In this document: positions 12,300 through 23,618 of the stretch, in pieces
How positions within the stretch are numbered: position 1 is the stretch's first letter
Layout of the letters: each line of letters opens with the position of its first letter
Source: Psilocybe azurescens
Lineage: Eukaryota; Basidiomycota; Agaricomycetes; Agaricales; Agrocybaceae
Length of the DNA: 64,000 nt
NCBI GenBank assembly: GCA_023853785.1
Contig: JAJIRX010000811.1
Span: 434,001 to 498,000 of the forward strand
Reading direction: 5' to 3'
Program-made: the position numbers and the translations under genes
The notes under the pieces: model-generated
The model's input: the letters and a program-made list of their open reading frames with translations, nothing else
Databases searched by the model: none
What the model was told of the DNA's origin: nothing

Positions 12300-14398
12300 C
12301 TAATCCGAACCAGCCCAGATGACATCTACAACACCGAGACCTTTGAAGCGCAGGGCTTCTTCCTCATTGATCAGCTTGCAATTTGTCACGCGCAAATAAA
12401 TGATATTTGCTGGCCGGAAAGCTTCATGCATTGCCGTGACCGTGGACGCAGTAGCTACTGCACCCACAAGCGAGGATGCTCCTGAAAGCTCGGATGCATC
12501 ACGGCGCAGCTTCCTCAGCGGTTTAATCTTCCTTCCCATCTTGGCTGTCTCTGTCCTATGACCGGCGCCTCCATTCTCATCCCGTAGTCCCCGCGTGACA
12601 AGGTGCTGTATTGCTCCATTCGATGTGGCAGACTCGACTTTATGTACAGTTTCTTCTGCGAAGCCATTAGTATTTCTGTTCCGGGAGTTAACGACCGCAA
12701 GGAGCGTTGCAAAGTCCACGTCCTGGCACCCCCAAAACGACAAAGCCTCGAGTCTTGGACAAACCTTGACGCCACGGAGTCCTCTTCTTCGTGTGTGCTG
12801 GATTTTATTACTGGTTCCGATAAGTTGTTCGTGTAACCCATCCAGCAGTTTGACAGCGCCAGGACACGCATCGAGAGATAGAGAAGTGAGCATCGGTATG
12901 TATCCGAGCAGCGCCTCAACACGACCTGATTCTGTGGAAATTTGAAAGTGGGATAGCGTCAGATGCGTCAGATTTGGAAGGCGGGGGTCACGAAAAATGG
13001 ATTCTAGGCGCGGAAATACGGGTAATGCAGGCATATATCCACCGGGTCTTCGAGCCGCGGTGTCAATATTGGTGAAAGCCACCTTTTCGAGACCAGGGAA
13101 GGCAAATTTTCGTAGGGATACAACTGTCGTGTCCTCTCCAGCGCACTGCAAGCTGAGGTCCCTCAGTGACGGGTAGTTGACGATGACCCGTGTATATGTG
13201 TACGGAGAAGATGTATGCGTGTAACCTCGGACATAATCCGTGTCGATACGTTTTGGAGGATCTTCCACCCAAAGATCGAGTCTCTCTAGTCCCGGTGCAT
13301 TGATCATAGATAGAAGACGATGGATATCTCCAGAGTAGGGAAACGTCCAGTCAATTGTTTTGAGATGAAAGAGAGTAACTGGTAGCATCTCTATCATATT
13401 TTGGCCTGTTCCATCCTCTGGTATCTCGGAAGGAAGGTAAACGTCGAAGTAAGGGACGGTATTGGCGAGGATCAATTCCTCTAAATGCGGAGTAAGGGCG
13501 AGGAATCGACAAAGCGAAGACATCTTGAGATAATAATGGCTGTTCGTCGAGTACAGTCTCCTCGGAGAGTATACGAGCTCTAGTGATACGAGATTTGCAA
13601 TGAGAGAAGCAGGGAAATTGAATAAGGGAAATTGTTCGAGTTTAAGGCGATAAAGACAGCTGTTACTTGGAACAAAAACGCCTTGTGAAAAATCATTTGC
13701 ATGAGTAGGTCGCTCGACATCTAGTAGAGTAGGGGCTTCAATGAATGAGGGATTTTGGGCCGTAATTGCGATAACAAGATGGCGTAGCTGGGGGAACTTA
13801 TTGACATGATCCTTGATAGAAGGAATGAAATGGACCAAAGCGATGGGAGCTTTGCATTGGATAGAGAGAGTTTCCACGCGGATAAAATGTGGCCAGCATA
13901 GCTCCACTAGTTTTACGACTTGATAGCATTCTTCGGTGGTCGAAGTGTGTGGCAAAGTAGTGTAGTCTAGCTCCAGAGGGGCCTGCGCAGAACGTTCCAG
14001 GTACACTTGGGCTGGAGATCGTCTGTTGAAGCCTTCCAGAACAATACGCCGCCAAAGGTGGCTAGTAGAAAGAGCGATACCTCGCCATTTAGTGCACACA
14101 TGCGACACGATGACCGACGGGCGATAATTGACGTTTTCGAAGTCGAGATCCGCGAATGTAGAAAAGACCTGGATAAGCATTTCAACTGGCAGCCAATTTA
14201 TAGGTTCTTTCTGGGCTTCCAGCTCAGCTCTCTGTTTCTCGGTGGCCTTTCTCTCGACTGTGAGAGCATCTTTCATCTGTTGAGTATAGTCTATAACCTT
14301 TTGAAAGTCGGTTTCTCGTTGTACCAAGTTTTTAGCTGAGCTTCGAGTTGCCCAAGTTCGGCATCGATAGAAGATCTTGTTCTTCTACTAGTTTCCAT
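12300..14398 (-). CDS. F-box protein with LRR-like C-terminal region, one frameshift near the start
   Basis: Likely substrate adaptor of an SCF ubiquitin ligase. A single exon gives about 699 aa. It starts METSRRTRSS with a coiled-coil (AELGQLEAQLK...RAELEAQKEP), the usual opening of mushroom F-box proteins. The F-box is at about residues 66-115 (INWLPVEMLIQVFSTF, then HVCTKWRGIALSTSHLWRRI). The rest has irregular leucine-rich segments such as LPNLTHLTLSHFQ and PRLEALSFWGC. The ATG at 14398 and the long frame are separated by a one-base shift at the T run 14329-14333 (plus strand): five bases are present and six would join them as QLKNLVQRET. The long frame alone lacks an ATG, so this upstream start is well supported. 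The target is unknown. Confidence 0.85.
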
Positions 14399-16185
14399 CT
14401 TTTGAAATAGTCAATATATAAGAGAGAAGGAGTCGTGGCTTTCAGCTGGGTGCAAAAAGTAAGCTTTAGACCAACTTGAGATTGGCTTGTGGCCGCGCGT
14501 CGCGACTGTGACGGGTCGTGCTTGTGTCACACCAATTTTATCACGTGCATTCCGCCTTATCTCACCCACAAGCGGCCAGGCAGAATCGCCTTTTCTTTTA
14601 TCTTTTTCTTTTCTATGTATACTAGCAGCTTGAAGCAAGGCCAAACTGATAAAAAATCGTGTTCAGAGACAAAAAGAAAAGATAGAATAATAGAACATGG
14701 AGGGATCTTAATGGTAAATACAAAGTAGGTTATTAGGACCATGCCTCAGCAAGGTCGAGAGGAAGGTTGCCCTTAGTTTGACCATTGTGACCTGTTGACG
14801 GAATCGGATTGCCTCGATTAAAATCTGACTGAAGTCCCATACACATCAATTCAGAGCAGTAGCTTCAGCCTGGAAGCCTGAATCAACAACCGATATTGGG
14901 CCCATGAGAGATATAGAATCTATATGATACTTACATGTTGTGTCAAGTGCACAAATTAATATAGCGGCCTTGCTGAGATAGTCAACATCAACTTCAAAAA
15001 TCTTTCTTAAACTTCCCATCTTCCTTACGGCAGAGATAGTTGGAGACAAAGACAATGTGTCCAACTTGGATATTTGGCACCAGTGATTTTCATTGAAGAT
15101 CAATGACGCACATCCTGTACATGTGGCGCGAGTGACACATGGATGCGTTCGTATGCAGAGATTATAGCTGCTGGTTAGCGCTGAAATAATGACTTTAAGA
15201 ACTCGCCCATCAAGCTTAAGTGCCGAAGTGGAGGAGTCAATGTCCAACCATAAATCCATTGACATACAAATCAACGGATAATTGAAAGGGGGGGGGGGAT
15301 TCAAGCAGAAACAAAATGAAGAGATCTACGCTGGATAACCTCGATTTTGTGAGGTGGAAGAAAAGATGGCAGTTTGATTCCTGTTAGCCAAAGCGTTGAG
15401 CAAAGCTGCAGCCAATCAGAACGCTCACATAGCCCCCGTGGGAAAAGCCAAGACACCACTTGCAATTGCTAATATAGATTTATACCTTTCTACTCAGCTG
15501 ATATACACGTTCTTGTGCTTGAACCCCGACCATCATTTCTGGCTTGCTCCGATAGAACTGTTCCGCTCATAAAGAGGCTGTTATGTTGCAGAAATTCCCA
15601 TGAAACTTTCAAGTTATGTCATCTAGCGAACGAGGAATGCTTCTTGTCTTCTGAAGCATGCTATTACTCGGATTGATCGTGAGGTATCACTATCATGTCC
15701 CCAAAGCCATATTAATGGTGGGCCTTGAAACACCTTCTTCAAGCGACGTCCAATTTTTGAGCAGCGTTCGACTTCGCCATCCAAATCTGGCCTTCAGGTT
15801 CGTAAACCCCTTCACTAAAGTATATAATGTGCACTTAACTAATTCCCTTCGCTTATAAATCTCTCAGGCTCATGATTGCGGTCCGATAGATATGGATCGT
15901 TCACGTTGACTTTCATTATACACGCCGTTTCTCGAAAGTCGAATACTGCGACAACTCGCGCAAGATATCCTCTCCATTCCCCTTGTAAACACATACGGTC
16001 ATCGATCGGACGGCGCTGCAAATATAGGCAAAAGCTTTCCACGAGTGCGCTTCCTACCTAGTGCTCAGTGACGTGAGGAACAGCTGACAAGGAAAACATC
16101 GTGATAATAAAACTAATATAAACCTGCACAAAGCATGATTCTACCCCACTGGCCGTCGCTAAATTGCTCCTCAATATTCTCCGCA
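14399..16185. other. Intergenic region with an uncertain open frame
   Basis: 5' flanks of the F-box gene (-) and the alpha-glucosidase gene (+). A minus-strand open frame at 14846-15304 (152 codons) has no recognisable domain and is probably chance or a relic. I see no other gene, no tRNA and no repeat apart from the G tract at 15288-15298. Confidence 0.35.
15288..15298 (+). repeat. Homopolymer G tract
   Basis: Eleven consecutive G. It is the longest pure G run seen in the window and lies at the 5' edge of the uncertain minus-strand open frame. Its exact length should be treated with caution given the homopolymer problems elsewhere in this sequence. Confidence 0.7.
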
Positions 16186-19100
16186 ATGCTCAGTGTCAAC
16201 CGCTGGCTTCTGTGGACTGCATATCTGCCTGCCCTCCTGATCCAGGCTGAAAAGCAATCTCTCCAGCTCTCGCGACAAGAAATATCAGTAACCAATAATA
16301 TTACCCATAGTCTTGATGTTTCCAGCTGTCCTGGTAAGTGATAGTTTGCTAGTCTAACTGTGATGCCAAGCTCAGTAGATGCGCTGCAGGTTACCAATTG
16401 AACTCCCTCAAACAAACCAATACCGGCCTCACGGCCAAGTTAAGCCTGAAAGGCCAAGCTTGCAATGCATTCGGCACAGATGTCGCTGATCTTACTATCC
16501 AAGTAACATACGAAACCAACTCTCGGTAAGTGACAATCCCCATCATCGACTCTCAAGATTACAACTAGTATACTTGAAGCCTTCATGTCAACATATTCGA
16601 CACCGCAAACAAGCAATACACTATCCCGGAAACTGTGATCGAACGTCCAGCAGCACCCACCAAATCGTTCCAAAAAACATCGGATCTTGTTTTCAACCAC
16701 CAGGCATCTCCTTTTGCATTCTGGATTACTCGTCGTTCGCAGCCGCATGCTACCCCCCTCTTCGACACGAGGATTGCGTCATTACCCCAAGCCCCTATAC
16801 CCGCTGTCATTCCTACCGATAACTCCACTGCTCTCAACGGGTTTCCCCTTGTCTTTGAAGACCAGTACCTTCAGGTTTGATCATTCCAATTCCTGAAGAT
16901 ATTAATAACCTGACCCACCTTTAATGCTTGACAGTTATCGTCCGCACTCCCTCGTAACACCAACATCTATGGATTGGGCGAGGTTGTTGCCAGCTCCGGA
17001 TTCCGAAGAAATGTCGGTCCCGATGGTGGAACAATTCAGACTATGTGGGCACGGGATATTGCAGACCCAGTCGATGAAAACATGTACGTTGCCTGTTTCG
17101 CGTTTCCTCACGTGACGGCGTTTTTCCTTGAATCAAAGGAAACTGAATGGTTTCTTTTTCATTTAGATATGGCTCACACCCCATATACTTAGAGCATCGC
17201 TTCGACGCGAAGACCAATACATCGCAGTCCCATGGTGTCTTTCTGCTGAGGTGCGTATGCGTCAACCGTTTGAATGCTATTTGTACTTAGACATCCTCCA
17301 GTGCGGCTGGTGGCGATATCTTACTTCTGACGCCTCCTCAGTCGAATGTTTCGCTCATCGAATACAGGATGATAGGCGGGGTCTTAGACTTCTACTTCCT
17401 TTCTGGACCCACCCCCAAGACCGTTATCGAGCAGTATGGAGTATTGGTGGGCCTTCCATCTTGGCAGCCTGCGTGGGGTTTTTGGTTTCCATCTCTGCCG
17501 GTATGTAGCGTGTTCGCCTTTTCATTCCATCATCGTATTCCTTGTCTGACTGACACGTCTCCCCCAGCTGGGGTTATGAAAACCTCGCGGATGTTCGAAA
17601 CCAAGTGACAAGTATGCGTACAGCTAACATTCCATTGGAAGGTGCGCCATAACTCTTCGTTTCTGTCACCACACCTATTCTCTGGTATCCACCGTTAACA
17701 ATAATCTGAATCGTTTCTCAGTTATGTGGAACGACATTGATCTGTACCATGCTGTTCGTGATTTCACCGCTGACCCTGTCAGCTTCCCTCCCGAAGAGAT
17801 GCGCACGTTCATTCGGGAATTGGTATGTTGTGTACTTCTTCTCGTCCTTGAAGTTTCCTGTTTAATCGATTCCCGTAGAATGCGAATAATCAACATTGTG
17901 AGGAAGTCTGATTTACGCATTGACATGGCAATCTGATGGTGCCATCAATCCCGCTAGACATCCCTATCGTTGATGCAGCAATCCCGAAACAGATCAATGC
18001 GACCGATATTGTACGTGATTCATCCACATTTGTGCCCTCCCATAGCTTTTGTGAATAGCTATTTGACTCGGAATGGGAGCTGATTATTTATGGCTATGTT
18101 TTCTATATCTAGTACAATCCTTACACAAAGGGGTTGAAAAGTAAGCTCCCGTTTACTTGCTCCACATCTTTGATTCCCGACTCCTCGCCGCTGCTTAACC
18201 TGGATTCTTCTATTCTTTAGAGGCGTTTTTATCACCAACCCGGATGGAACTGAGTATGTTGGGCAGGTGTGGCCGGGATACACGGTGTGTTACATCCTTT
18301 CCTGCTGGATCGTGCATGGCTTGACGTTTTCCTCCGTCGCAAAGGTATTCCCTGATTGGTTCCAGAAAAACACCCAGGACTGGTGGACAGAATCGTTCCG
18401 CAACTGGAGCGAATCAGGGATTGAGTTTTCCGGTATCTGGCTCGATATGAACGAGGCTAGCTCGTTTTGTGACGGATCTTGGTGAGTATATCCATGAAAG
18501 TGTCAATTGTGTGCTTTCTCGCTGAAATTTCAACCCTCTTTTCCAGTGGTACTGATGCGGATCTCAGCAACACTAGCCCCCTTTTATCCTCCCGGGCGAG
18601 CCGGGCAACCCGGTATTGGGTCAGTTGTTTTTAGAACCCTGACATACTTCGTTCTGAATGCCCTGTCTATTATTACAGACTACCCAGAATGGTGTGTACT
18701 GTGATTACTATCTCACTAGACTGATCCCATCTCATCTTCAAACCTTGAACAAAGCTATAATTCGACAATCCATGGTCCCAGTGGTAACATCACCGTCAAT
18801 GGGACTTTAACTTGTAACTTGGATACTGCGACAGCTGCGCTTTCTGGTATCAGCAGGCGTGGGCTGGGCGCGGGCAAGCAACAAAACGTCGATCTTAACA
18901 CACCTCCATATGCGATCCATAACGGTAAGCTGTGCTGTGAAGCAGGTCTTGACTCTTACTTACAAAATGCATATGTGACAGGCAATGGGCGTTTATCCAT
19001 CCATGCACTGGCTACCAATGCCTCGCATGCAGGCGGCGAGGCGGAGCTAGACGTTCATAATCTTTGGGGCTTGATGGAAGAGAAAGCCACCAATATCGCC

Positions 19101-20481
19101 GTTCAGTCCATCATTCCAAAGAAACGGCCTTTCTTGATTAGTCGTTCGACATTCCCTTCGTCGGGCAAATGGACAGGACACTGGGTACGTTGTTATCACA
19201 AGGCCCGTTGTTCTTCCATATGCTTCCACATGCTAACGTACATGCTTCGAAGCTGGGGGACAACTTCAGTCTGTGGTCTTACCTCCGGTACAGCATTGCT
19301 GTGAGTACCCATAACCAAACTGGCTCGTATTTTCCTGTGTCCTAATCCTACCGTTTCCAATTAGGGTGTTCTCCAGTTCCAGCTGTTCCAGATTCCTTTT
19401 GTTGGCGCAGACACGTGTGGTTTTAGTGCGTTGGTTTTTGCTACCGCGTTTCATCCGAAGTTATTGACTGACCGATTATTCGTTCGATCGCAGATGGGAA
19501 TACCGATGAGGAGTTGTGCAATCGCTGGATGCAGCTGTCCGCTTTCACTCCGTTCTTCCGTAATCATAATATTAAAGGAGCCATATCACAAGAACCATAT
19601 CGATGGGAGAGTGTCGCGAATGCTTCGCGAACGGCCATCGCCATTCGGTACTCTCTGCTTCCCTACTGGGCAAGTCGATTTTTACCTTTTCGTTAGTTTT
19701 AACCAGTGATAAGTATTAATATGCAATGACCCGGTTGCAGTATACTCTCTTTGCCAATTCATCTACGACCGGGACGCCACCGGTACGGGCGCTGTTCTAC
19801 GAATTCCCAGATGAGCCCGAGCTCTTCGACGTGGACGCTCAATTCTTGGTTGGCAGTGACATTCTCGTCACTCCGGTCATATTGCCCAACGCTACTACAG
19901 TATCAGGTTATTTTTCTTCCTTTTCTCTACCTAATTGAGTCTTTAACGTATTTCATATTCCAGGAATATTCCCCGGACATGGATCTGTTATCTGGCGTGA
20001 CTGGTATACCCATGATGTCCTCAAAACCACCCCTGGTCAACCAACCACGCTCTCTGCACCGTTAGGCCACATTAACGTGCACATCCGCGATGGATCTGCC
20101 ATCCTCCTGCACGCTCAACCAGCATACACAATTGAAGAGACTCGACAAGGTCCTTTCTCTCTCCTCGTGTCCCTGACTACACGGGATCTCGCACAGGGTA
20201 ATGCCTACATCGATGACGGCATCAGCAATCCTCCCGGCCCTAATCGGAATCTTGTGTTCAAAGCGACCAAAAACCAGCTCACCATTAGCAGCTCTGGTAG
20301 TTTCCAAATTGGACCGAAGCTTCAGGATATTACTGTGCTGGGTGTCGGTGCCAAGCCAAAATCGGTCTCAGTGAACGGACGAACTGTGCCGAACTGGACC
20401 TATGCGCCCCAGCAGGCTAAACTGGTGGCACTTGGTGTTAATGCGACCTTGAATCAAGCTTTGATTCTCAAATGGAACTGA
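16186..20481 (+). CDS. Secreted GH31 alpha-glucosidase
   Basis: Glycoside hydrolase family 31 exo-enzyme releasing glucose from the non-reducing ends of maltose and starch oligomers outside the cell. About 23 exons. The N-terminus [18 protein letters not shown] reads as a signal peptide; an in-frame ATG at 16135 would extend it. Family landmarks in order: [20 protein letters not shown], the nucleophile motif [27 protein letters not shown] followed by GHW and GDN (acid/base Asp), FVGADTCGF and [13 protein letters not shown]. The last exon (19963-20481) carries the C-terminal beta-domain and ends ILKWN. One intron is a canonical GC-AG type (TGG/GCAAGT at about 19669). Two homopolymer shifts are visible: T5 at 17479-17483 where four keeps the GFGFHLCRWGYEN block, and C5 at 18577-18581 where six keeps [15 protein letters not shown]. 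The junction just after the latter is also one base out of phase. Confidence 0.94.
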
Positions 20482-20769
20482 GATTTGTGGGCGATAATTG
20501 GGCTTACGTGAAGTCAAATGTCATCGAAAAATCCTATTTCTTGCTACGTATATACTCATTTTCCATTTGAAAGATATTCCGTCGAGTGTCAGCTGTAACA
20601 ATTACGTCCTTTTAATCAAAATGTCAACTTGAGGGCGGTGAACTAGACGCATGAAGCGAATATAGTGTTCCAATGACAGTCCCAATATTCTCAGAATCAG
20701 GAAAAACCAAGTAGAAACATCAATCACGCTTGACATGTCCATCGTGGGCTGGAGGCGGCTCTGAGATAA
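20482..20769. other. Convergent spacer
   Basis: The 3' ends of the alpha-glucosidase gene (+) and the small secreted protein gene (-) face each other 288 bp apart. Nothing else was seen. Confidence 0.5.
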
Positions 20770-21748
20770 TCATACACTCTGTACTCTGTGGTATACATTT
20801 CAGCCTCATGTCCAGAATACAATTTTTGAAAGAAAGCAAGAAAGGAAAAAGAATCTGACGTACTGCACAAACCATCGCTGGTCAGCGGCAACGCAATTTC
20901 CGCCATGCGCGTTCTGGGTAGCTTGACAGGTTGGTGCGAGCCAGTCAATCAATGCAGCCTGCATCATACAGCGAATAATGTATCAGAAATTATATCGAGA
21001 GGACAGTTACTCAGGTTATAAACCGGGGGGTGCGAGATTCAGTTTCGACGTACCCAATCTGTGCGGCAATATGTTAATGGACCGAGGTCTTGATTGACGA
21101 AAAACGTCTTGCAACTTCTAAATTGCATCACAACAGGGTTGGTCTGAAGGTCAAGTATTAGATTATGCGTTTAGGGTGCTCATCTAGTATGGCTTAACTG
21201 ACAGTAGCATTACCGTTCGGTATCGAGAATATGGCGCCTGGAGATAATTCAGATTCATGTCCACCATAATCATATATAAATAACAAGTTACCTGAATTTT
21301 GACTTTCGTAACGCAATGCATCTGCGATAACGTGGCATTCGTTTGGATCTGGACCTCCTCCTGCAGGTATGAAGCAGTTTGTGTTACCTTAGTAAATTAA
21401 AATTGTAGATTGCATTGTGACTTAAGATTTCGACCCTAGATCTTGAACTCGAAGACTTACATTCCGCGCCACACACATTCAACGGAATGCTTGTATTTTG
21501 GCGGGCTTCAATCGAGTTGCGAGCATGGATGTCACCCGAACAGGCAAGAGTGGTCATCTTGACATTGCGATCTTTGCCGATGAGTTGTTCAGAGAGGATG
21601 TCGGATTCGCCGTGACATATGGATTCTGCACCGAATCGGAAGGTAAATTAGTAAACTTTAATTGGGTTACGAAAGCTTACCATCAGCGACAGGTATGGCC
21701 AGAACCTGCAAGCACAGAAAAAACAGAGAGAACTTAACTGCTAGCATT
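20770..21748 (-). CDS. Small secreted cysteine-containing protein, seven exons
   Basis: Hypothetical secreted protein of about 187 aa, of a family I remember from several Agaricomycete proteomes without any known function. Exons: 21748-21681, 21625-21461, 21387-21292, 21237-21203, 21143-21054, 20958-20864 and 20785-20770; phases agree from exon 2 on. The N-terminus MLAVKFSLFF is signal-peptide-like. The mature part has spaced cysteines in SICHGES, VCGAECNTNCF, PAGGGPDPNECHVIADALRY, CKTFFVNQDL, YCRTDW and APTCQATQNAHGGNCVA, and ends RWFVQVQSV. In exon 1 a seven-base T run (21724-21718) is one base too long to keep the signal peptide in frame with exon 2. It could be an effector-like or wall-associated protein, but that is a guess. 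Confidence 0.75.
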
Positions 21749-23618
21749 TTGCTGATATGGGTGTTAGATATGACCCTTTTATACGAGTAACAGATGATCT
21801 TTGTTCAAGCCTTAGCCATTCAGGGCAAAGCTCCAACAGCACACGCTTCCGTAGCAATACAGGTATGAAGCTCCTTTACACCCATCATAGTCAGCCATGG
21901 GCAAAGGAAGCCCCAGAAGTCCGGCAAAGTGTGGCTTTCATACAGTATAGGGACCTTTGATATAGCTCCAATAGACCTTAGGAAGCGACCTTGGAGCATT
22001 GTTTGACTATAGATAAACTTTGGATGGGAGATCCAGACAAATTGAAGTATCCTGCGATCTGAAGCAAGATAAGTCACCAAAGAGGATCATGTGTATGATC
22101 CCGTGTTCCAGAGTAGCACGTTGCAAAAGTGGGGTTCGTCAGACGACATTGGAAGTACTCGTGCTTTGATAAAGTAAAAATAGATATGTGATGAACGCAG
22201 TCCCAGCTTTGGGCCTGTAAGAGCCTAGAGAAAATATGAAATGAAAAGTCAAGTTGTTTCTCCAATTGAAACTGACCGGAGCTTGCAAGAACATACGATG
22301 AAAAGCTGTCGCAACTGCAGCAAGAACATTAACGATCAGGGTTCGTTTTGGCGCCCGTGGTACAGGCTGAAGGAGAGGGGTTCTACGTTTGGCACTCAAC
22401 GGCTGTTATCCCCTTCCGAGCCTAATACATAAACCAATGTCCTTAAGGAATTGCCCAGTTGAAATTCGGCTTCCTGGACTGTGCAATGTGATTGAGAAAA
22501 ATGAAAGGAATGAGTGCCGGAAATTGTGGCCTGTCTGAAGGGCGTTTTTGCATTGCACGAGGACAGCCATTGGACAGTGCAACATCTCATTGTAGTAACA
22601 CTTCAGAAATGTGTATAACTCCGCAAAATTAGTATTCAAATTATCTCATACACACATATATCGTCTACCGAGAATTAGTAGAGGCGAGGTCACGGAGAGT
22701 GAGGCTACCGTGTTTCATTTGAAGGTTTACTCTTCCTTTTCTTGAGGCGACAGAAAGTCGAGTATCAAGCATGTGGTGGTGGTTTTCTGTAAGAATCATA
22801 TTCGAAAATAGTCCAGTGAATTTTGAAGAATCAATTAGATTGTAACTTGTTGTTTTAAATCTGGCGGTGGAAAAATGATATTATGATGCCTGAATAACAA
22901 AGTTATGAGTGTAAAGCGTTCCAAATAGTCCCGTAATCCCCCAAAGCTGTCTTCATTGGCGAAAGCTTTGATTTTGAATTTTGTGTGCCCAAGTCTTGTT
23001 GTAGGCGTTGTAGTGAGTCCAAAGTGAGTCGCGCTAAATTGAAGATTGCGTGGAAGAAAAATGTCGTTATATTACGTAAGGCAACACACAAAGTACGAAT
23101 CTGATTTTGGCATTTCCGTCGCGCGCTTTCTCTTGACTTTCGTCCATGGATCCATGATCGTCCTTAATATCTTCATTTCTTGGTCTTATATTTGAGGAAG
23201 ATGATGAAAAGCTACACGCTGAACAACTGGGATGGCCAGCTATCAAATTCGGAACCGCAAACTACGCAGAACTTGACGAAAGATGAAAATGGTTCAAATA
23301 CATGGGAGAGCCGATCTCATGCATTGGGCAGCCCAAGTGGCCACCCAAGAGTAAGAAACGGCGCACCAATAGCTGATAATGAAATGATGGACCGACCTAT
23401 CAAGCAAACATATGTAGAGACAATGGCCAACATAACTGTGCGTAGGAGGACCCTCTTCAGTACGAAGTTGATTCTTAGTCTAACAAGCAGAACGATGTAT
23501 GCAATGATGGCCAAAATACGTGCCTATTGGAAATAAAGGATCATGGAACTATGCTGGACAATGTATTCCCAGTAAACCTTGTTAGTAGACTGCGTTGTTT
23601 CTATTATTGTCTCCTGAC
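21749..23618. other. No assignable gene
   Basis: Open stretches on both strands at 22074-22640, 22903-23091 and 23180-23536 show no recognisable domain. The minus-strand one at 23317-23514 encodes a hydrophobic segment but lacks any partner exon I can support. No repeats or RNA genes seen. The right edge should carry the promoter of the zf-4CXXC_R1 gene. Confidence 0.35.
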
